Assembly (NCBI GenBank): GCA_047967505.1
Contig: CM106538.1
Direction: 5' to 3' (one strand)
Source: Dipteris shenzhenensis
Taxonomy: Eukaryota > Polypodiophyta > Polypodiopsida > Gleicheniales
DNA length: 64,000 nucleotides
The position numbers were made by a program, and so were the translations under genes. This document shows, one piece after another, positions 46,255 through 58,673 of the stretch. Position 1 is the stretch's first letter; each line of letters opens with the position of its first letter. The notes beneath the pieces were generated by a model. It ran no database searches and was not told the DNA's origin. It was given only the letters and a program-made list of their open reading frames with translations.

Positions 46255-46551
46255 TATAAAGAACACGCTTTTGCAATAAAGCGAAAAGGGAAGGCCAAGG
46301 ATAATGGCAGCAGGTCGTTTTGCAAATATTGTGGACATGAGGGTCACGAGGAGAAGAGCTACTACAAAAAGGCTTATGATGACAAGAATGGCATTGGGTG
46401 CTCAAATGCATACCTAATCAACAATAGTGAGCAAGATGAGCATGTAGCTAGGTTGGTCCAAGAAGATGAAATTCTACTATGCATTTTGACGCTTTCCCTA
46501 AGCTCATTTTTGGCTTGTCAAAATAAATTTTCCATCTTACTCGGTTTATAG
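46255..46551 (+). pseudogene. Second gag zinc-knuckle relic
   Basis: HAFAIKRKGKAKDNGSRS leads into CKYCGHEGHEEKSYYKKAYD (46321-46380), a CX2CX4HX4C knuckle whose last Cys is Tyr (TAC at 46360). This fits a single G-to-A change. It continues open to about 46550. It probably belongs to another gag copy. Bases 45651-46254 between the two relics include a (TG)n run (about 46130-46150) and no gene. Confidence 0.55.
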
Positions 46552-48089
46552 GGGGGTTGTTGGCATTCATAGGTGATAGGAGTGTGGTAAACCCTCGTAA
46601 CTAGAGAGTTTAGAACTATGAGGTTTGCAAAGGAAGTTGGAACTTCGTCTACAAGGGAACATTATTTTAAAGTGACATCTGTCAATATAAGTGTAAAAAC
46701 CTCTAGAAATAACTTAGTTGTCCGCCATATCCAGTGTGATTAGAGTGGCAGTAGACACTTGGTGATTCATCATACAGTAGTATAAGGTGGTGAATATTAG
46801 AGACTGAGTTTTTTGTTCCCAGGTGGTTCATGACTCTTCCTCTCCCACGAGAGTCAACTTGCTTGAGTCTTGGCCATATTGTGGAGACAAGCTCGATCCA
46901 GTAGAGGATTCAAAGGGTGCTAAGTAATTGGAGGTCGATGTTGGAAACACAAGAGATGGTACAACATGTAGTTCTAGTAGACGGTTCGTAGCTCTATAAA
47001 AGTGACTCAGGCTCATGGTGCGTGTCACGTCAGATTGGGGACTGGTGTAGTTTGCTCTCTACTTGTGAGCCAACCTCTGAGCAATTGTGTTATCTATGGC
47101 TTTCGAGATTGTGTGTTGTTTCTTTGTCATTTTATGCAGTTATATCTATTCAACTGTGTGTCCATTACTTGTGTGGCTCCATACAAAAGTTTCTATTCGG
47201 CTATGTGCCGACTTTTTCTTGTGGAGTTGTACACCTTGACAACAAGACCCATAGTGATGCATGAAGGTTTGAGAGGTCTCTTTGCAATATAGTGATAATT
47301 TTGGTGTAACATTTCTCTGGAATCATTTATTGCATTTTCTATATTCTGTCTCTGAATTTTCAACAAGAGGGATAGTACTAGATAGATTTTTACTGCAGCC
47401 CACCATAGGTCTTCTTCTTCCCCTCTTATTGGGCTGCGATCCTAAAGGTTGGGTCCAGCTTCAAGAGTACCCTTTAGAGAGTTCGCCCTCCTTATAATGA
47501 AGCGATAGATAGGTAGCATGTCATGTGGAACGATAGCATACTTGGTGATCATGGTAGACCACTTGGTGCCTCTCACTATATACAAGGCTTAGTTAGTAAG
47601 AAATATGAGGGAGTGTAGGTAGGAATCAATAGATTGATGCATCCATTCTAGTGGATTAGATGAACATAGAGGAATGTTCCATTCGGATTGGAGTTTCATG
47701 AGAGAGAGCATTCCTCTACGGGTTATTGCTTTCTATAGTGTAGATGCCTTGGTTTTTGATGTCCTTGTGGGAGGCACACTGTCTAGATCGACCGATGAGG
47801 TGTTATTAGACTTTGCATTTCAGCCTGTCAGTATTGTTTCTCTTCTAGAGCATGGTTCAGACTCAAAGTGGTAATAGACCCTCACTCATGTCCTATTACC
47901 CGAGGTGCTTGGAGATTGTGACTTTATGGGGGTGTTCCCCTATAAAGTTATTGCAGTGTCATTCGGAGGAGTGGGAGTGGCCCAATGAAGGACATCGAGA
48001 GAAGAGCCTCCCCTTCTTTCGTTACACTATTAGTAATGTCATGAGAGAAGAGCCTCCTCTCTAGAGCACCCCATTGGGAGGGGTTTGAA
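46552..48089. other. Unassigned, possible LINE interior
   Basis: No clear domain was recognised. Frames at 47002-47292, 47282-47497 and 47674-47874 lack motifs. The right part may be the RT-distal region of the LINE whose end follows. Confidence 0.35.
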
Positions 48090-48900
48090 ATTTCGATTGA
48101 CCTGCAAAAGAACTTTTGGAAGAGACTCTAGAAATCTGTCTTGAATAGAAAAATCACTCTCTTCTTTTGGCTTTCTATTCATGGTGGGATTGCAGTGAGC
48201 CTATGGAGATGTAGGTTCTTAGCCGACGCTACTTGACCTCCTTGCCTTTCTACTATGGAGTTAGTTTAGCATTGTTTATAGGATTGTAAATAGCTAGGAT
48301 TATTTGGAGGGAGATAGCCAAGATTTTCAGTACTTTTATTCGTCACCCCTTCTTCATGACTTAAGGTTCAGTTTTGCTTGGCCTTCTCTTTCAAGGCCTC
48401 AGGTCTTGTATCAAAGACATGACTCCTCTTGGGCTTGATCAATTCAACACCACTTAGTTGAGCCATGCTTTTTGGATTATGTTCCTGTCTCACCCTTTAG
48501 AGATATGCATGCGTTTGTGGATTCTTCTTGGGAGATACTGGCAAGTATTGCAGCATGGCATATTTGGAGAGCCAAATGCATAGAGGCATTGGATGGATCC
48601 TAGGTTCATGCTTCTCACATTTTGGCCTATATATTGACAGACAATATACGTACAAGGATGGCCATTTGAGCGAGCATGTAGGGGCCCTCTTGGGTAGCTT
48701 CTGCTAGGAGGGCTATGTTCTTTAGAGAATGGAGGGATCTTCTCTAAGACTTCTATGGGGTTGAGATGGTAGTTTCAATCGCAATCTTGGTTGTTTTCTA
48801 CCTCTTTCTGAGGAGTGTTTTTTTTCTCATGCATTGTATGATATATTTCCACTTTGAGCTTGTTCTCATGGGTTTTGTTCATACTTAATAGGAGTCCTTT
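48090..48900 (+). pseudogene. LINE 3' end (zf-RVT region) relic
   Basis: Broken frames give LFFWLSIHGGIAVSLWRCRF (about 48160-48215), resembling the zinc-finger region after plant LINE reverse transcriptases. IWREIAKIFSTFIRHPFF (about 48302-48355) and AWHIWRAKCIEALDGS (about 48555-48600) follow, which are usual C-terminal motifs. Several stops and frame changes. The catalytic RT is not present to its left in recognisable form. Confidence 0.55.
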
Positions 48901-50374
48901 TTTTGAGAGAAAAATGCAACTACCTACACAAATTTGAGTGCCAAATTGTCAATGCACACATGCTACCCCATGCTATAATTATATGTACCTGAAATAAAAT
49001 CCCCAAGACATGAGGACCCAATGCAAGAAAAAATGGAGCAAAGTCTCAAATTTGCAAATGCCAAAGTGCCAAAATAAGGGTAGTAGAATGCCAAATTCTT
49101 AACAAATAAATCTCCATTGATGTGGAGACCTAAATTGTAGTCAAATCCCTCTAAAATACAAATGACTAGAGGGATAAATGATCAGGTAGATGAATACCAC
49201 CAGTAGCTACACTCAATTATAGTTGATGATATGGTCAAACAAAGTCAATAACAAGTCAGCTTGTTTTTTTGGAGGACCCATCATGGAATATGTAGCCAGA
49301 GGTTGCAACTGTCTACCCTTTACAAGTAAGTTCTTTAGCCAAATATTTTCCTTCTCTAAGTCTCTTTCCAAAGAATCAATGTATATTTCCTCTAGGAAAG
49401 ACATATTTTTGGCAACCATCTAATCCCCAAACCCCTCAATGGGTCACTTTCTAGATGATTACCATATGTTCCAAGGGGAGGAATCTTAGCCAAAATTCTT
49501 TGGAATATGGTAGGAATACTATATTCACTCCAAATTGTTTTGGTATCCAAATTTTCTACCAATAGCCCAAAAAAGACATTGTAGCTAGTCAAAACTAATC
49601 AAATGTTAGCTATGGTCACCAAATGTGGTCTACCAAATGTCAAAAACTGCAACAATGATATCACTAGATAAAGGCTTGGAAAGGTTTTTTTAGCATGGGA
49701 AAGAGGAGAATATAGGCAAATTTGAGTTAGCTCAATCATGTGAGGCATCAACTAGTGCTGTGTATAGTCAAACAGTATCTAGTTATAATTAATTGCCAAA
49801 TTTAGCGAAAGTTTAGCTAAAAAGGTGACAAATATGGATTAGAGTATGAAGATATACCTCTGTAAATGAGTAGGTATTAATTCTATTTGAAGTTGGCTTG
49901 ATTGTGGAGAACCAGGTGATAGTATCAGGACAAAAGACTTGTCAGGGCAATAGTAAAATTAACTTTTTCAGAAGGGTGGCAGCAAGCTTGAGTAGAACCA
50001 TTGTAATGTTGAGCAGGTCAACCCAGCGAACGATGACACAAGGCAAGTCTAAACAACGCCAAACCTATTGTAGAGGTATGGCAACAACGGTTGTACTACT
50101 CACTTGAAGAGCTACACAATGCTAATAGGAGTATCTTGGTGCAAGAGTTCTCAACCTGCTATTTGGTTTTCCTAAGGTTAGGCAATGTAGAATAGAAGCA
50201 TGAGAGATGTCCAATAACAAGGCACAAATCTGATTTTGAGAATCGACCAAGCTCATGGAGAAATGATGAGTGATGAGGTAGACAACTAGCAGCAAGGAAG
50301 ACTCTTCTTGATGAAGAAAGGTCAATAGCAGTAGGATCATTGAATGATGGGATTAATGGTGGTTGGCTAAGATA
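48901..50374. other. No gene recognised; left interior of a minus-strand copia relic
   Basis: Given the primer site at 50375, this should be the leader and gag region of a reverse-strand copia element. The frame at 49213-49419 (minus, coiled-coil-like LERDLEKENIWLKNLL) and those near 50122-50467 could not be matched to gag with confidence. Confidence 0.35.
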
Positions 50375-50386
50375 GCTTTGATACCA
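50375..50386 (-). promoter_or_regulatory. tRNA-Met primer binding site of a minus-strand copia
   Basis: TGGTATCAAAGC on the minus strand, one change from canonical. It lies 2 bp from a plus-strand TGTTGGAGAGTGTGG that would be the inner end of a 5' LTR extending right from 50389. No partner LTR was found in the window. Confidence 0.65.
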
Positions 50387-50388
50387 CT

Positions 50389-52982
50389 TGTTGGAGAGTG
50401 TGGAAGCAAGTACACAATGTCTTGATGTTTGAAACAAATTGGATGAGATTGGATAAGTGAGTGGCAACTAGTCATCTCACATAGTACAGAAGTATAAAGG
50501 CACATAGCACACCCACGATCACATGGAGTGTCAAAGTCGTGCTTATACGAAAACATAATATTGGAGTTAAAATTTGATAAACTTAGATTTTATTTTATTT
50601 TTTCCAAAAAGAAGACTTCTTTTTTGCCAAAAAGAATGAGGTGAAGAAGAAGACTTCTATTAAGTATGAAAGAAACTCCTCGAGCAAAGTTGGAGGGAGC
50701 AGTACATTATGCAAGACATGAATTCACAAACACCCTAATAGGCATGAAAAGATCACAGAGAATCTTAAGAATGGCATGGCTTTGGCCTATGAACACATTT
50801 GTGTCAAAACAAAGATATTTGGAATTTACTAGGCAATGTGCATGATACTTTCAAACAGAAGGATTAAGTTAAGCGGGCTGTTGCTTTTCCTAATTTGTTT
50901 CAACTACAAATTTTACATTATCTTTGGTTTTCCCACCATGTGTGGAGATGGTCTCTTAGAAACTTTGTAAGTACCGTGAAAACAATTTTATAATCTAATA
51001 AATACCCTTTTTTTCCCGCAAAACGAAAGTACTTTAAACATTACTAAAGAAGGGGTTCCATTAAAGTTTTGCAAAGTTTATCACATCATGTTATAGGGTT
51101 ATCAAGATCGAATGCTTAAGACTAGAGGAATGCCTTTTTGGAATGGAATATTCCAATTGCATGTAACACTTGATGTTAAAAATTGGTAAACTTTGTGAGG
51201 AAACTTTATGTAATGTTAGCGTTGGCCAAATGGAAAATGTCAAAACGTGCAAATTGAGTGGGGGTATAGTGATTTGAGAGATTAGAGCTCTCTTCCTAGC
51301 CTTGCTTGGTAGATTGTAAGCTTCCTTGCATTGTTACTAAGTTCGCCAAAGCTTTTCAAATTCTATACTAAAACTGAAAAGCCCACTTTGATTGTATATT
51401 TTGCTTCAAACAATTTTCCTATCCTTTTATCGACGAGCATGCATGGAAAATAGAGAGTGCAATCAAAGATCCTTACCTACATAATTGCAATTGCTTTCTA
51501 GCTTCATTGGCCTCATCTCCACAAATCAGCCTTTGTCCACTCATCAATACCAAGATTAGCACATGCACATGTTTCCTCCGCGGTTTGTGAGCTATATCTA
51601 ATCCTTTAGTTCTAAAATGACCCTTTTTCCTATCAGAGCGTTATGTGCACTTTTGCAAATTACAAGGTACCCGTCTAGCAAATTTGCAATTGCCTTTAAA
51701 AATTTCATCATTTGCATAGTTGAGGATATTTCTCACATTTAATGGACCACACAAGATATTTTCCACTTGTTTATTGATATTTTGTAGGTTTGCCCATCCA
51801 TTGATCCCCTTATAGTTCAATTACCCTTCATTACCACCATAATCAAAAAATGTGTTACCTTGATACTTCAACAAGCAAGCAAGAGTAAGAAAAGTGAGAA
51901 ACTTGAGTCACAAAACATGACAAGACATGCTCTTTGATGCCGCATGTTCTGAGGTATTCTATACAATTACAAAAATACGAGTCCATACAATCCCCAAAAC
52001 AGTTCTATTGTTCCATTCCAAATACACTCTTACTTTTTCCAGTATCTTAAGTAGTTGCATTTGGTGATACTACCATATAATCGTTCCTAATGGTGGTAAA
52101 AATTATATATCATCGGTATTGTTTACCATTTTAAGAAGAAAAAGGAATGCTATTGGTCTTACTTCTAAGTCTCTGATTTTCTCCACTGTTGATAAGCATC
52201 CATAGTTGGTTCCTGATTTTGAAACTTTTAATGATTAACAGAAGCATACAGAAAAATTTCTAGCTACTTGCAAAATCTACTTCCATCTCGCTCTGCAGAG
52301 CAAAAAAGGGAGAAAGAAATGCTCATACCTATGGGTTTGTCAATATTATTAAACTTGTGAGGAAGCATTCTTGGGAGTATTAAAAGAACATACTTTCTTT
52401 ATTAAGTAAAGAAAAAATCCTCATTAAGTCTTTTAAAGGATATTATTATCCAATAATGTTTGCATTCAAGTATTCTCTATAAATATGCTTAAAAAGGTTT
52501 GCCTATGTGGAAACATGAACACTTAAATCTTTCCAAACCCTTTGTGTCCCATCATATCGTCACACGATTACAGACATCATATAGCGCCAATAAGATCTTG
52601 CTGCACAAGAACAATTCACAAAGAGAAGAGATATCCCTTTATGTTCTGACAAATTTCACTCTATAAATGCATGAGCAGAACGATAACAAATGCAACAACC
52701 AAAATGAATTGCAAAAAATGGCCAGAAAAGGCTCAACCTCCGTTCAGACTAAAAACGAGTGCATTAATTTATTTTTGTAATCTGACGACATTCTATCATA
52801 CAGTATGTTAATTGCTCTTACTTGTCCCCACGACAACCAGTCGCATGGTGGACAAATTGCAAACATTACATCCTTTGTATGCTGATTGTCTTTCTGTGTT
52901 ATCATCACAGCTTTGAAAAAATTATACACACATAATCCAACAAGGTTACAATACACTTTTTGCAAGGTGTGTATAAACACTA
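50389..52982. other. Probable LTR start, then unassigned AT-rich DNA and gene 3' UTR
   Basis: The first few hundred bases may be the LTR tied to the primer site at 50375, but its right end is unknown. The remainder is AT-rich without recognised repeats. The reverse frame at 52744-52980 lies just past the stop codon of the spliced gene and is most likely in its 3' UTR. Confidence 0.4.
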
Positions 52983-53475
52983 CTTCCCTGTTCTTTTGTG
53001 TCCCTTACTTTTCTTTGTGAGGGTAGATTTCTTCATTGACTTTCCAGTCGCCTTGAGCTTCCTAGGGCCTCCACTCTGAACTCATGAATATTTCACAGGT
53101 TCAAAGAATGAGCTCATGTATATCACTATCAGATTGCCCAAGAAGAAACTATAAATCCTCACTGATGAGCCAGCTCTCAATTATTTTTAAGCAAGACAAT
53201 ATTTGCCTTACCTTCCCAACATTCTTAGAGGTTCCTGCTTTGTTGGGTCTTTTAACGGATGCCTTTGCCACTTTCTGAATAATCCAATCACAGATTTAGC
53301 AAACCCAGCATCCTCATGAAAAGGCTAGCAAAAACATGACCTTGAAGAGAAAACTTCAAAGAAAGGACCATCATACAAAAGAAAAAAACAAAAACTTTTT
53401 TTGGTGATTTACCTTTGTGAGGCAGATATCTATGCACATGCAAAAACCAATGTTCCATGCACAAAGGAGAGCACA
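52983..53475 (-). CDS. C-terminal exons of a spliced gene with a lysine-rich tail
   Basis: Three minus-strand exons join in phase 0 with GT/AG sites: 53475-53413 (63 nt, Cys-rich, GFCMCIDICLTK), 53274-53212 (63 nt, KVAKASVKRPNKAGTSK) and 53075-52983 (93 nt, KSMKKSTLTKKSKGHKRTGK, then TAG). Donors are AAG|GTAAAT and AAG|GTAAGG; acceptors are CTTAG, TTCAG and TTCAG. The tail is strongly basic, suggesting a nuclear or nucleic-acid-binding protein. The closely spaced cysteines faintly recall the end of the zf-4CXXC_R1 (CDCA7-type) finger, but the spacing differs, so that is a guess. The first exon could instead start at 53486, but that adds an in-frame stop. Upstream exons were not established. 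Confidence 0.5.
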
Positions 53476-55259
53476 CTAAGAGCACACTACAGTAAGAAAT
53501 CTAAATCAGCTAGAGAAGAGGAGAACCCAAATTCTTCTTTCAAACTGCTTCATAAATTAGCTTAGGGGAAGGTAAGAAGTCCCCAATTCAACAAAATAAA
53601 AGATTAGCTACTGAGCCCCTTTTTAAAAATGCAAATTTCTGGCTGAAGCTGTAGGAAAACCTGGATATCTGATCCCAAGGTTTCTGAGAGTAGGAAAACA
53701 GGTGGGAGAAAAGTATGCACACCCACTTAATCAGATCCTTGACCGCCTTAGCACGGAGGACCTTACTCCGCTGTTAGGACTTTCAGAAAGACAATCTCTC
53801 TCTCTCTCTCCCCCCCTTCCCCCCCAAAAAGAAAATAATGCACTCTATTGCCCAATTTTAGAAGGCATTCCGGACAGTGCCAGGGAAGAAAGTATGGCAG
53901 CGAATAACAAACCTGACTATTCTCTAAGAGTTAAGAGAACCCACATTTAGAAAGTATGGGCAAGTCTTTAGTGGACACCAGACATAAGTAAAAGGAGCAG
54001 CGACATTCAATGAAACAGGCATGCCCTTTCTACTTGGCTTATTGATGAACTAGATGAGTAGGCTTTAGCTGCAGTTACATATCACATGGGCCAACATTGC
54101 AGGGTGCATCCTTTTTTGCTCCAAAATTAAGACCATATAGTCCACTTTGAAACGGAGAGGCATTTAGGCACATTAAGGACATCAGCATGCAGGTGAACAT
54201 TGCCAACATAACGATCATGATCCCTGGGACATGTAAAAAACAAGTCGATTTTAAATAAAGGGAAAAGAGTTGGGAGCCACAAACACCTAGGACTGGACTT
54301 TGAAGGTCGCTACAAATGGAGTGCATGCGAGAAAGAAGCGTCCTAGGTGATACCAAAGCTCTTTTCAATTTTTAGAGAAAATGTAGAAATATACATCTTG
54401 GGATGGGCGATGAGGAAGTTACTCCACAGTATGTTCGCACAGACAGTGGTGCTGTACAAATGCCAATTATTGGGCCCTAGACACAATAGGGCATGCTGGA
54501 AGAGAAGAGAAATGGTACAAAAAAGATTCATCATCATAGAAGAATTAGCAGTCAAGGTACTTCATACTAATAGCCAAAATACGTATCTTACTTTGGGAAG
54601 GGGAAGCGCTATGTCAACACTCCAGTACCTCAATATAGTTGCAAAAATGGACACTAATAGATTGGGGTAGAATGGATGGAAATATTGGCGAAAAGATGTC
54701 ATGGATCTTCCAGCCGAGGATGTAGCCACTGTGGTAACCAAAACATTTTCAAAAACACCTGAAAGAAAGCAAAAGAAAAAATGGCATCTACCATTTACAA
54801 GAGAGAAATCAATCTTATGCTGATTTGGAGAGGAGGGTACCTCAATGAGGAGAACTCCATTTTTAAAAGACACCTAATATCTAACATGAGAACCAGGTCA
54901 TACAACCTTGATGTGGAAAAAGGACATGGCAAGAGAAGGAAAAAGACATGGAAAGGGGGGGCCGCACAGCGGATGAATACCACACACAGCTTTATTGCAT
55001 AGAGGGACATCAGGGAGAAAGACAATATACAAGATCTAACAACCAATGATCTGCACACCCTCTTCAAATATTGTCCTGAGCAAGTTGGAGGATACATAAG
55101 AAATTATGGAGGATACATGAAGGTCTTAAATAGGGCACACATGTTCACCAAAGAGGTCCTAAAGGCAAACATATAAAATTAGGTGGTTGTCAGCTAAGCA
55201 TAGAGATGCAAGTTGTAATCATTAGTGTCCCATAGATCCTTTTGGGTCTCCAATGAACA
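53476..55259. other. Probable introns of the minus-strand gene; no certain exon
   Basis: A possible minus-strand exon (about 54731-54600) is bounded by CCACAG|TGGCTACAT and CCCAAA|GTAAGA. One frame is open (ATSSAGRSMTSFRQYFHPFY), but its product is not recognised and its phase link to the downstream exons is unknown. The plus-strand frame at 54347-54670 overlaps it and is likely a shadow. A C/T-rich tract lies at 53795-53825. Confidence 0.35.
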
Positions 55260-55279
55260 TTAATAACATCATATCCTCT

Positions 55280-55280
55280 A

Positions 55281-55319
<39 letters not shown>

Positions 55320-55472
55320 GGCATCCTTCCTCACCAAGTTTTGTAAAACCTACGCGGGCCTTCGTCGTTGACCCTTTCATTCATGTTGTGGGGTGTGTGT
55401 GTGTGTTCGATTCCTAGGAATTGCTTTGGATGAGACAACTTGGCCCCTTGGCATTGTTGCTACGAAGTCAAA

Positions 55473-55526
<54 letters not shown>

Positions 55527-55612
55527 AAGGCATCCTTCCTCACCAAGTTTTGTAAAACTTACGCAGGCCTTCGTGGTTGAGCCTTTCGTTCATGTTGTGG
55601 GGGGGGGGTGTG
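55280..55612 (+). repeat. Tandem microsatellite-bearing unit, left copies
   Basis: (TG)n at 55282-55315 precedes GTAAAAGGCATCCTTCCTCA with CCAAGTTTTGTAAAAC. TTCATGTTGTGGGG, (GT)n, TTCGATTCCTAGGAATTGC and (CT)n (55472-55521) follow. The unit then starts again at 55522 (GTAAAAGGCATCC) and is cut at 55612 by the gypsy insertion. The second half resumes at 62310. Confidence 0.88.
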
Positions 55613-56342
55613 TGTCATCCTGCTTCAACATGTATCCACTTGCTTGGTACTATTTTTTTTTAATTTTCAATAGTATGCTTATTAAGAAATGAAATGTTTT
55701 CCTACTGTTCAGTTACGGACAATGGGGACTAGGTCTAGCATTTGAGGGTGGACCCCCTTGCTTGGGGTTATGGGCATTAGTGACCCACAAGAGTGATGGC
55801 CTCTCTTTGAGAGGGACATCTAGAAACCACACCCCACACAAGTACCCAAACATGGGACCAATCAAATGCACAAATTGCATACTGACCTAGGAACCATTCA
55901 AGAGAATGTTCCCTGAGCTTTGGGTGTGGGCTTGGCAGCATGCCAAGAGTAATGGAGATACAAGATAAGACGACAAACAAATGAGCTCAGTATGGCTCAA
56001 TTATGACCTTAGAATACGTCAATAGATAGTCCAAGCTATTAAGAACCCGTGGGTGCGATCAGAATTGAATTCTAACAACTTTAAAATTTTAGGCTTTTTG
56101 GGAGTGACACGTGGCAGACTGCCACATGGAATCTGAGCTGGCAGGTCAGTCCACTTGTCCCACACATGTGGTAGCATGCATGGCAAGTGGCAGGGCATGC
56201 AGGCCAAGTATCTAGCCACAAATCTGGTAGATTTGAGGCAAGTTGCGGGCTGTCCTCTTTGGGACTGCAGCCCACCAAAAATCTGGGACAAGTGTCCACC
56301 TTCCACTCTGAGCCTTGGGGGGGGGGGGGGGGGGGCTGAGCC

Positions 56343-56350
56343 TATAAAAG
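56343..56350 (+). promoter_or_regulatory. TATA box of the gypsy 5' LTR
   Basis: TATAAAAG is conserved in the 3' LTR at 61199-61206. Only the motif and the position in U3 support it. Confidence 0.65.
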
Positions 56351-56415
56351 AAAGCCTCTCCCCTTCATTCCCTACATGAGAAATTCGTCACTTTTCTTCT
56401 CCCTCCTTTTGGTTG

Positions 56416-56799
56416 ATGCAGCAGAACCTCTCCAGCTCCTTGGGTGCAGCCAGCTTCTCCCCAGGAGCAGCACTTTCTCTCTCTACAACAGCACATTCTC
56501 TCTCTAGAGTTCCAGTCCCTCCTCTCCAGAAATCTGCCCCCTCTCAGCTCTTCTGGAACAGCAGCAGCATCCTCTCTCCTTCTCCTAGCCTGGAGCAGCC
56601 ACAGCCCCTTTCTCTCTCCTGCTGCAATCTTTCCCTCTCTACTGCAGAATTTCTCTCTCTACTGTTCCAGCCCCTTGAAATTTGCCTTTCTCTGCACCTC
56701 TGGAACAACAGCAGCTCCTCTCTTACATCCCCTCCCTTGGGATCAGCATTGGCACTCTCTCTCTACAGCTATCACTCCATAAAAGCTTTCTCTCTCTAG
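56416..56799 (+). CDS. Serine/leucine-rich open frame in the gypsy 5' LTR
   Basis: A 127-codon frame from an ATG about 65 bp after the TATA box (MQQNLSSSLGAASFSPG), closing with TAG. It is low-complexity, driven by CTCTCTCT-rich DNA, with no known domain. A homologous frame survives in the 3' LTR (61272-61679), where two indels are both multiples of three. It may be a leader-encoded peptide or a fortuitous open frame in stop-poor DNA. Confidence 0.3.
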   Translation: MQQNLSSSLGAASFSPGAALSLSTTAHSLSRVPVPPLQKSAPSQLFWNSSSILSPSPSLEQPQPLSLSCCNLSLSTAEFLSLLFQPLEICLSLHLWNNSSSSLTSPPLGSALALSLYSYHSIKAFSL

Positions 56800-57433
56800 C
56801 CTACAGGCTGTTTTTTCTAAGTTGTTTTCATTCCAGCCCCATTTCCACACTCTCCTCACCCAAGGTAGCTTCAGAGGCATCAAGGACTTCATCTACAAAA
56901 GGGTCAAGTCACGAAGGGAGTCTGTATTGTCAAGTTTATCTCATTTACAGCACTATTTCATGTTGTTTCTACTATCTTTCTAGAAACTAGTGCTTGCCTC
57001 TAATGTTGGATGTAAGTGGTGATTATTGCAAGCTTCTTCCTTGTGGATTGGGCAAGCGAAGAGTTGAAACCTGAGCTTGGAGTCCTCCTTTTTGTTGTCT
57101 ACCTTGTACATATGCTCGAGTCTTGTATCTAGGTCCTAGGTTTTCACTGAGTTCATCAGTTTGGAAGGTACATTGCACCTTGGTCTTGTATCTCCATTTT
57201 CAAGAATAAAGTAAGCCTGGATAGGGGGGGGGGGGGGGGGCGTCTTGGCCCCTCAATCATATTGCAATTCCCAATGATGTCACTTTGTGTTTAAGCTGTA
57301 TAAGTCTTAATTCTAGCTTAATTGCAAACTCTTAAGTTCAAGTATATGTGTTTGGCAACTCGCAATCATTTCATTCAAACGCCTCTGCAAAATCTGTTGT
57401 CTGAATTGATAGAAAGCACCGAGTAGTTTACAT

Positions 57434-57446
57434 TGGTATCAGAGCT
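57434..57446 (+). promoter_or_regulatory. Primer binding site for tRNA-Met (gypsy)
   Basis: TTGGTATCAGAGC directly after the LTR terminal CA plus one base. It is the exact canonical tRNA-Met complement. Confidence 0.93.
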
Positions 57447-57514
57447 TAGGCAGTAGTCCTGTACTCTGTGCTTTCTCTTGTTGAGTCTCTCCTTCATTGA
57501 GTCATCTTGTCATC

Positions 57515-58673
57515 ATGGCAGCCAATGGACCTGACCCTCCTCCTAATCTGCATGAGTTAAGTGCTCTCTTGTCAAAACATTGCTCAACAGGTTCAAGTGC
57601 TGGAAAGCAACCAAGCAGAAACTCATGACATAGGGCCCTAATCCCAATGAAGAGGTCGTGCGGACAACACCAACTCCAACAAGGAGGGAAGATCATCCTC
57701 TTCTTTCCCTTCTCGAGGTAGATGGCGTCATCGGAGTCCATCTCCTTCGAGACGTCCACGGAGACGAAGGTATGCAAAGCATAAGGTACCTCTTGGAGAT
57801 AAGCTTTTCAAGTTTACCAAGTACAAGGGAGAGGACAAGCCCGAGGTCTTGCTGGCCTGGATCCAAGACCTCGAGTATTTCTTTGAGGGGGACGAGTACG
57901 AAGACAAGGCGAAGATCCGGTTTGCTGTCTTGCACATGCAAGACCGTGCTTCACTCTGGTGGGCAGCTATGGTCAACACTGGACATTAAGCCCACACCTA
58001 GAAGCGCTTCAAGAAGAACTTGATGAGGCACTTCCTACCTAAGGAGTTTAAGAGAGATACAATGGTGCAGTGGGACATCCTCCGCCAACACCAAGAAGAG
58101 AAAGTCAGTGAGTATGTTGATCGTTTTTGGGATACTTTGTTAAAAGTTCAAGCATTCAGTAGGAAGGATAAAAAAGAGCAGCAAAGGAAGTTCTTTGCTG
58201 GCCTACGGTATATCGTTCAGCATGAGGTGGACATTGCCACTCCTACTTCTCTCCAAGACACCATCAACATTGCCTTGAAGGTGGAGAAGAAACAGTCTTT
58301 CTCCAACAAGAATAACGGCAACAACAACAAGCGGAAGTCCCAGGGAACCTCTTCCAAGGAACAAAAGGGTAAGGAGACAGCAAAGGACGCACCAAAAGAG
58401 CAAAAGTCAGCCAGCCAGCCTCCTTCAAAGAAAGCAGCCCGCACTTTCAGCTCATTGTCTCCACAACAGAAGCAAAAGTATTACTCCGAAGGGCGGTGTT
58501 TCAAGTGTGGCGAGCGAGGCCACAACTTCTATGAATGCCCTCAAGCTGCCAAAAACAGCAGCAACAAAGAAACAGCCCCCAAAAACCCAGTTTTGGTTGT
58601 TAACAAGGTGGAAGCACCTCCAAAAAAGGAAGCTGTAAACGACACCCATAGTTTGTTGAAAACATGGAGTTAG
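57515..58673 (+). pseudogene. Gypsy gag
   Basis: An ATG at 57515 opens a short frame (MAANGPDPPPNLHELSALLS) that soon stops. The gag body is in another frame from about 57780 (KYKGEDKPEVLLAWIQDLEY, a retrotrans_gag domain). In-frame stops occur at 57987 and 57999. The domain then continues (LPKEFKRDTMVQWDILRQ). A lysine/glutamine-rich linker leads to a zinc knuckle CFKCGERGHNFYEC (58498-58539) and the frame stops at 58671. Role: capsid and RNA packaging. The knuckle is intact, but the two stops and the N-terminal frameshift disable the protein. Confidence 0.9.

Larger units (their letters stand above)
55613..57432 (+). repeat. Gypsy 5' LTR, 1,820 bp
   Basis: It starts TGTCATCCTGCTTC and ends GAGTAGTTTACA. 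U3 contains a G-box CACGTG (56108) and a TATA box (56343-56350). A 19-G run lies just before the TATA at 56317-56335 and a 17-G run at 57224-57240. AATAAA at 57205-57210 is the probable poly-A signal, so R would run roughly from 56375 to 57235. Confidence 0.93.

Noticed and set aside
54347-54670. 107-codon plus-strand frame
   Set aside because: No recognisable domain, and it overlaps a better-bounded but also uncertain minus-strand exon candidate.
55777-55980. 67-codon minus frame repeated at 60710-60913
   Set aside because: Occurs twice only because the two gypsy LTRs are copies. No independent support.
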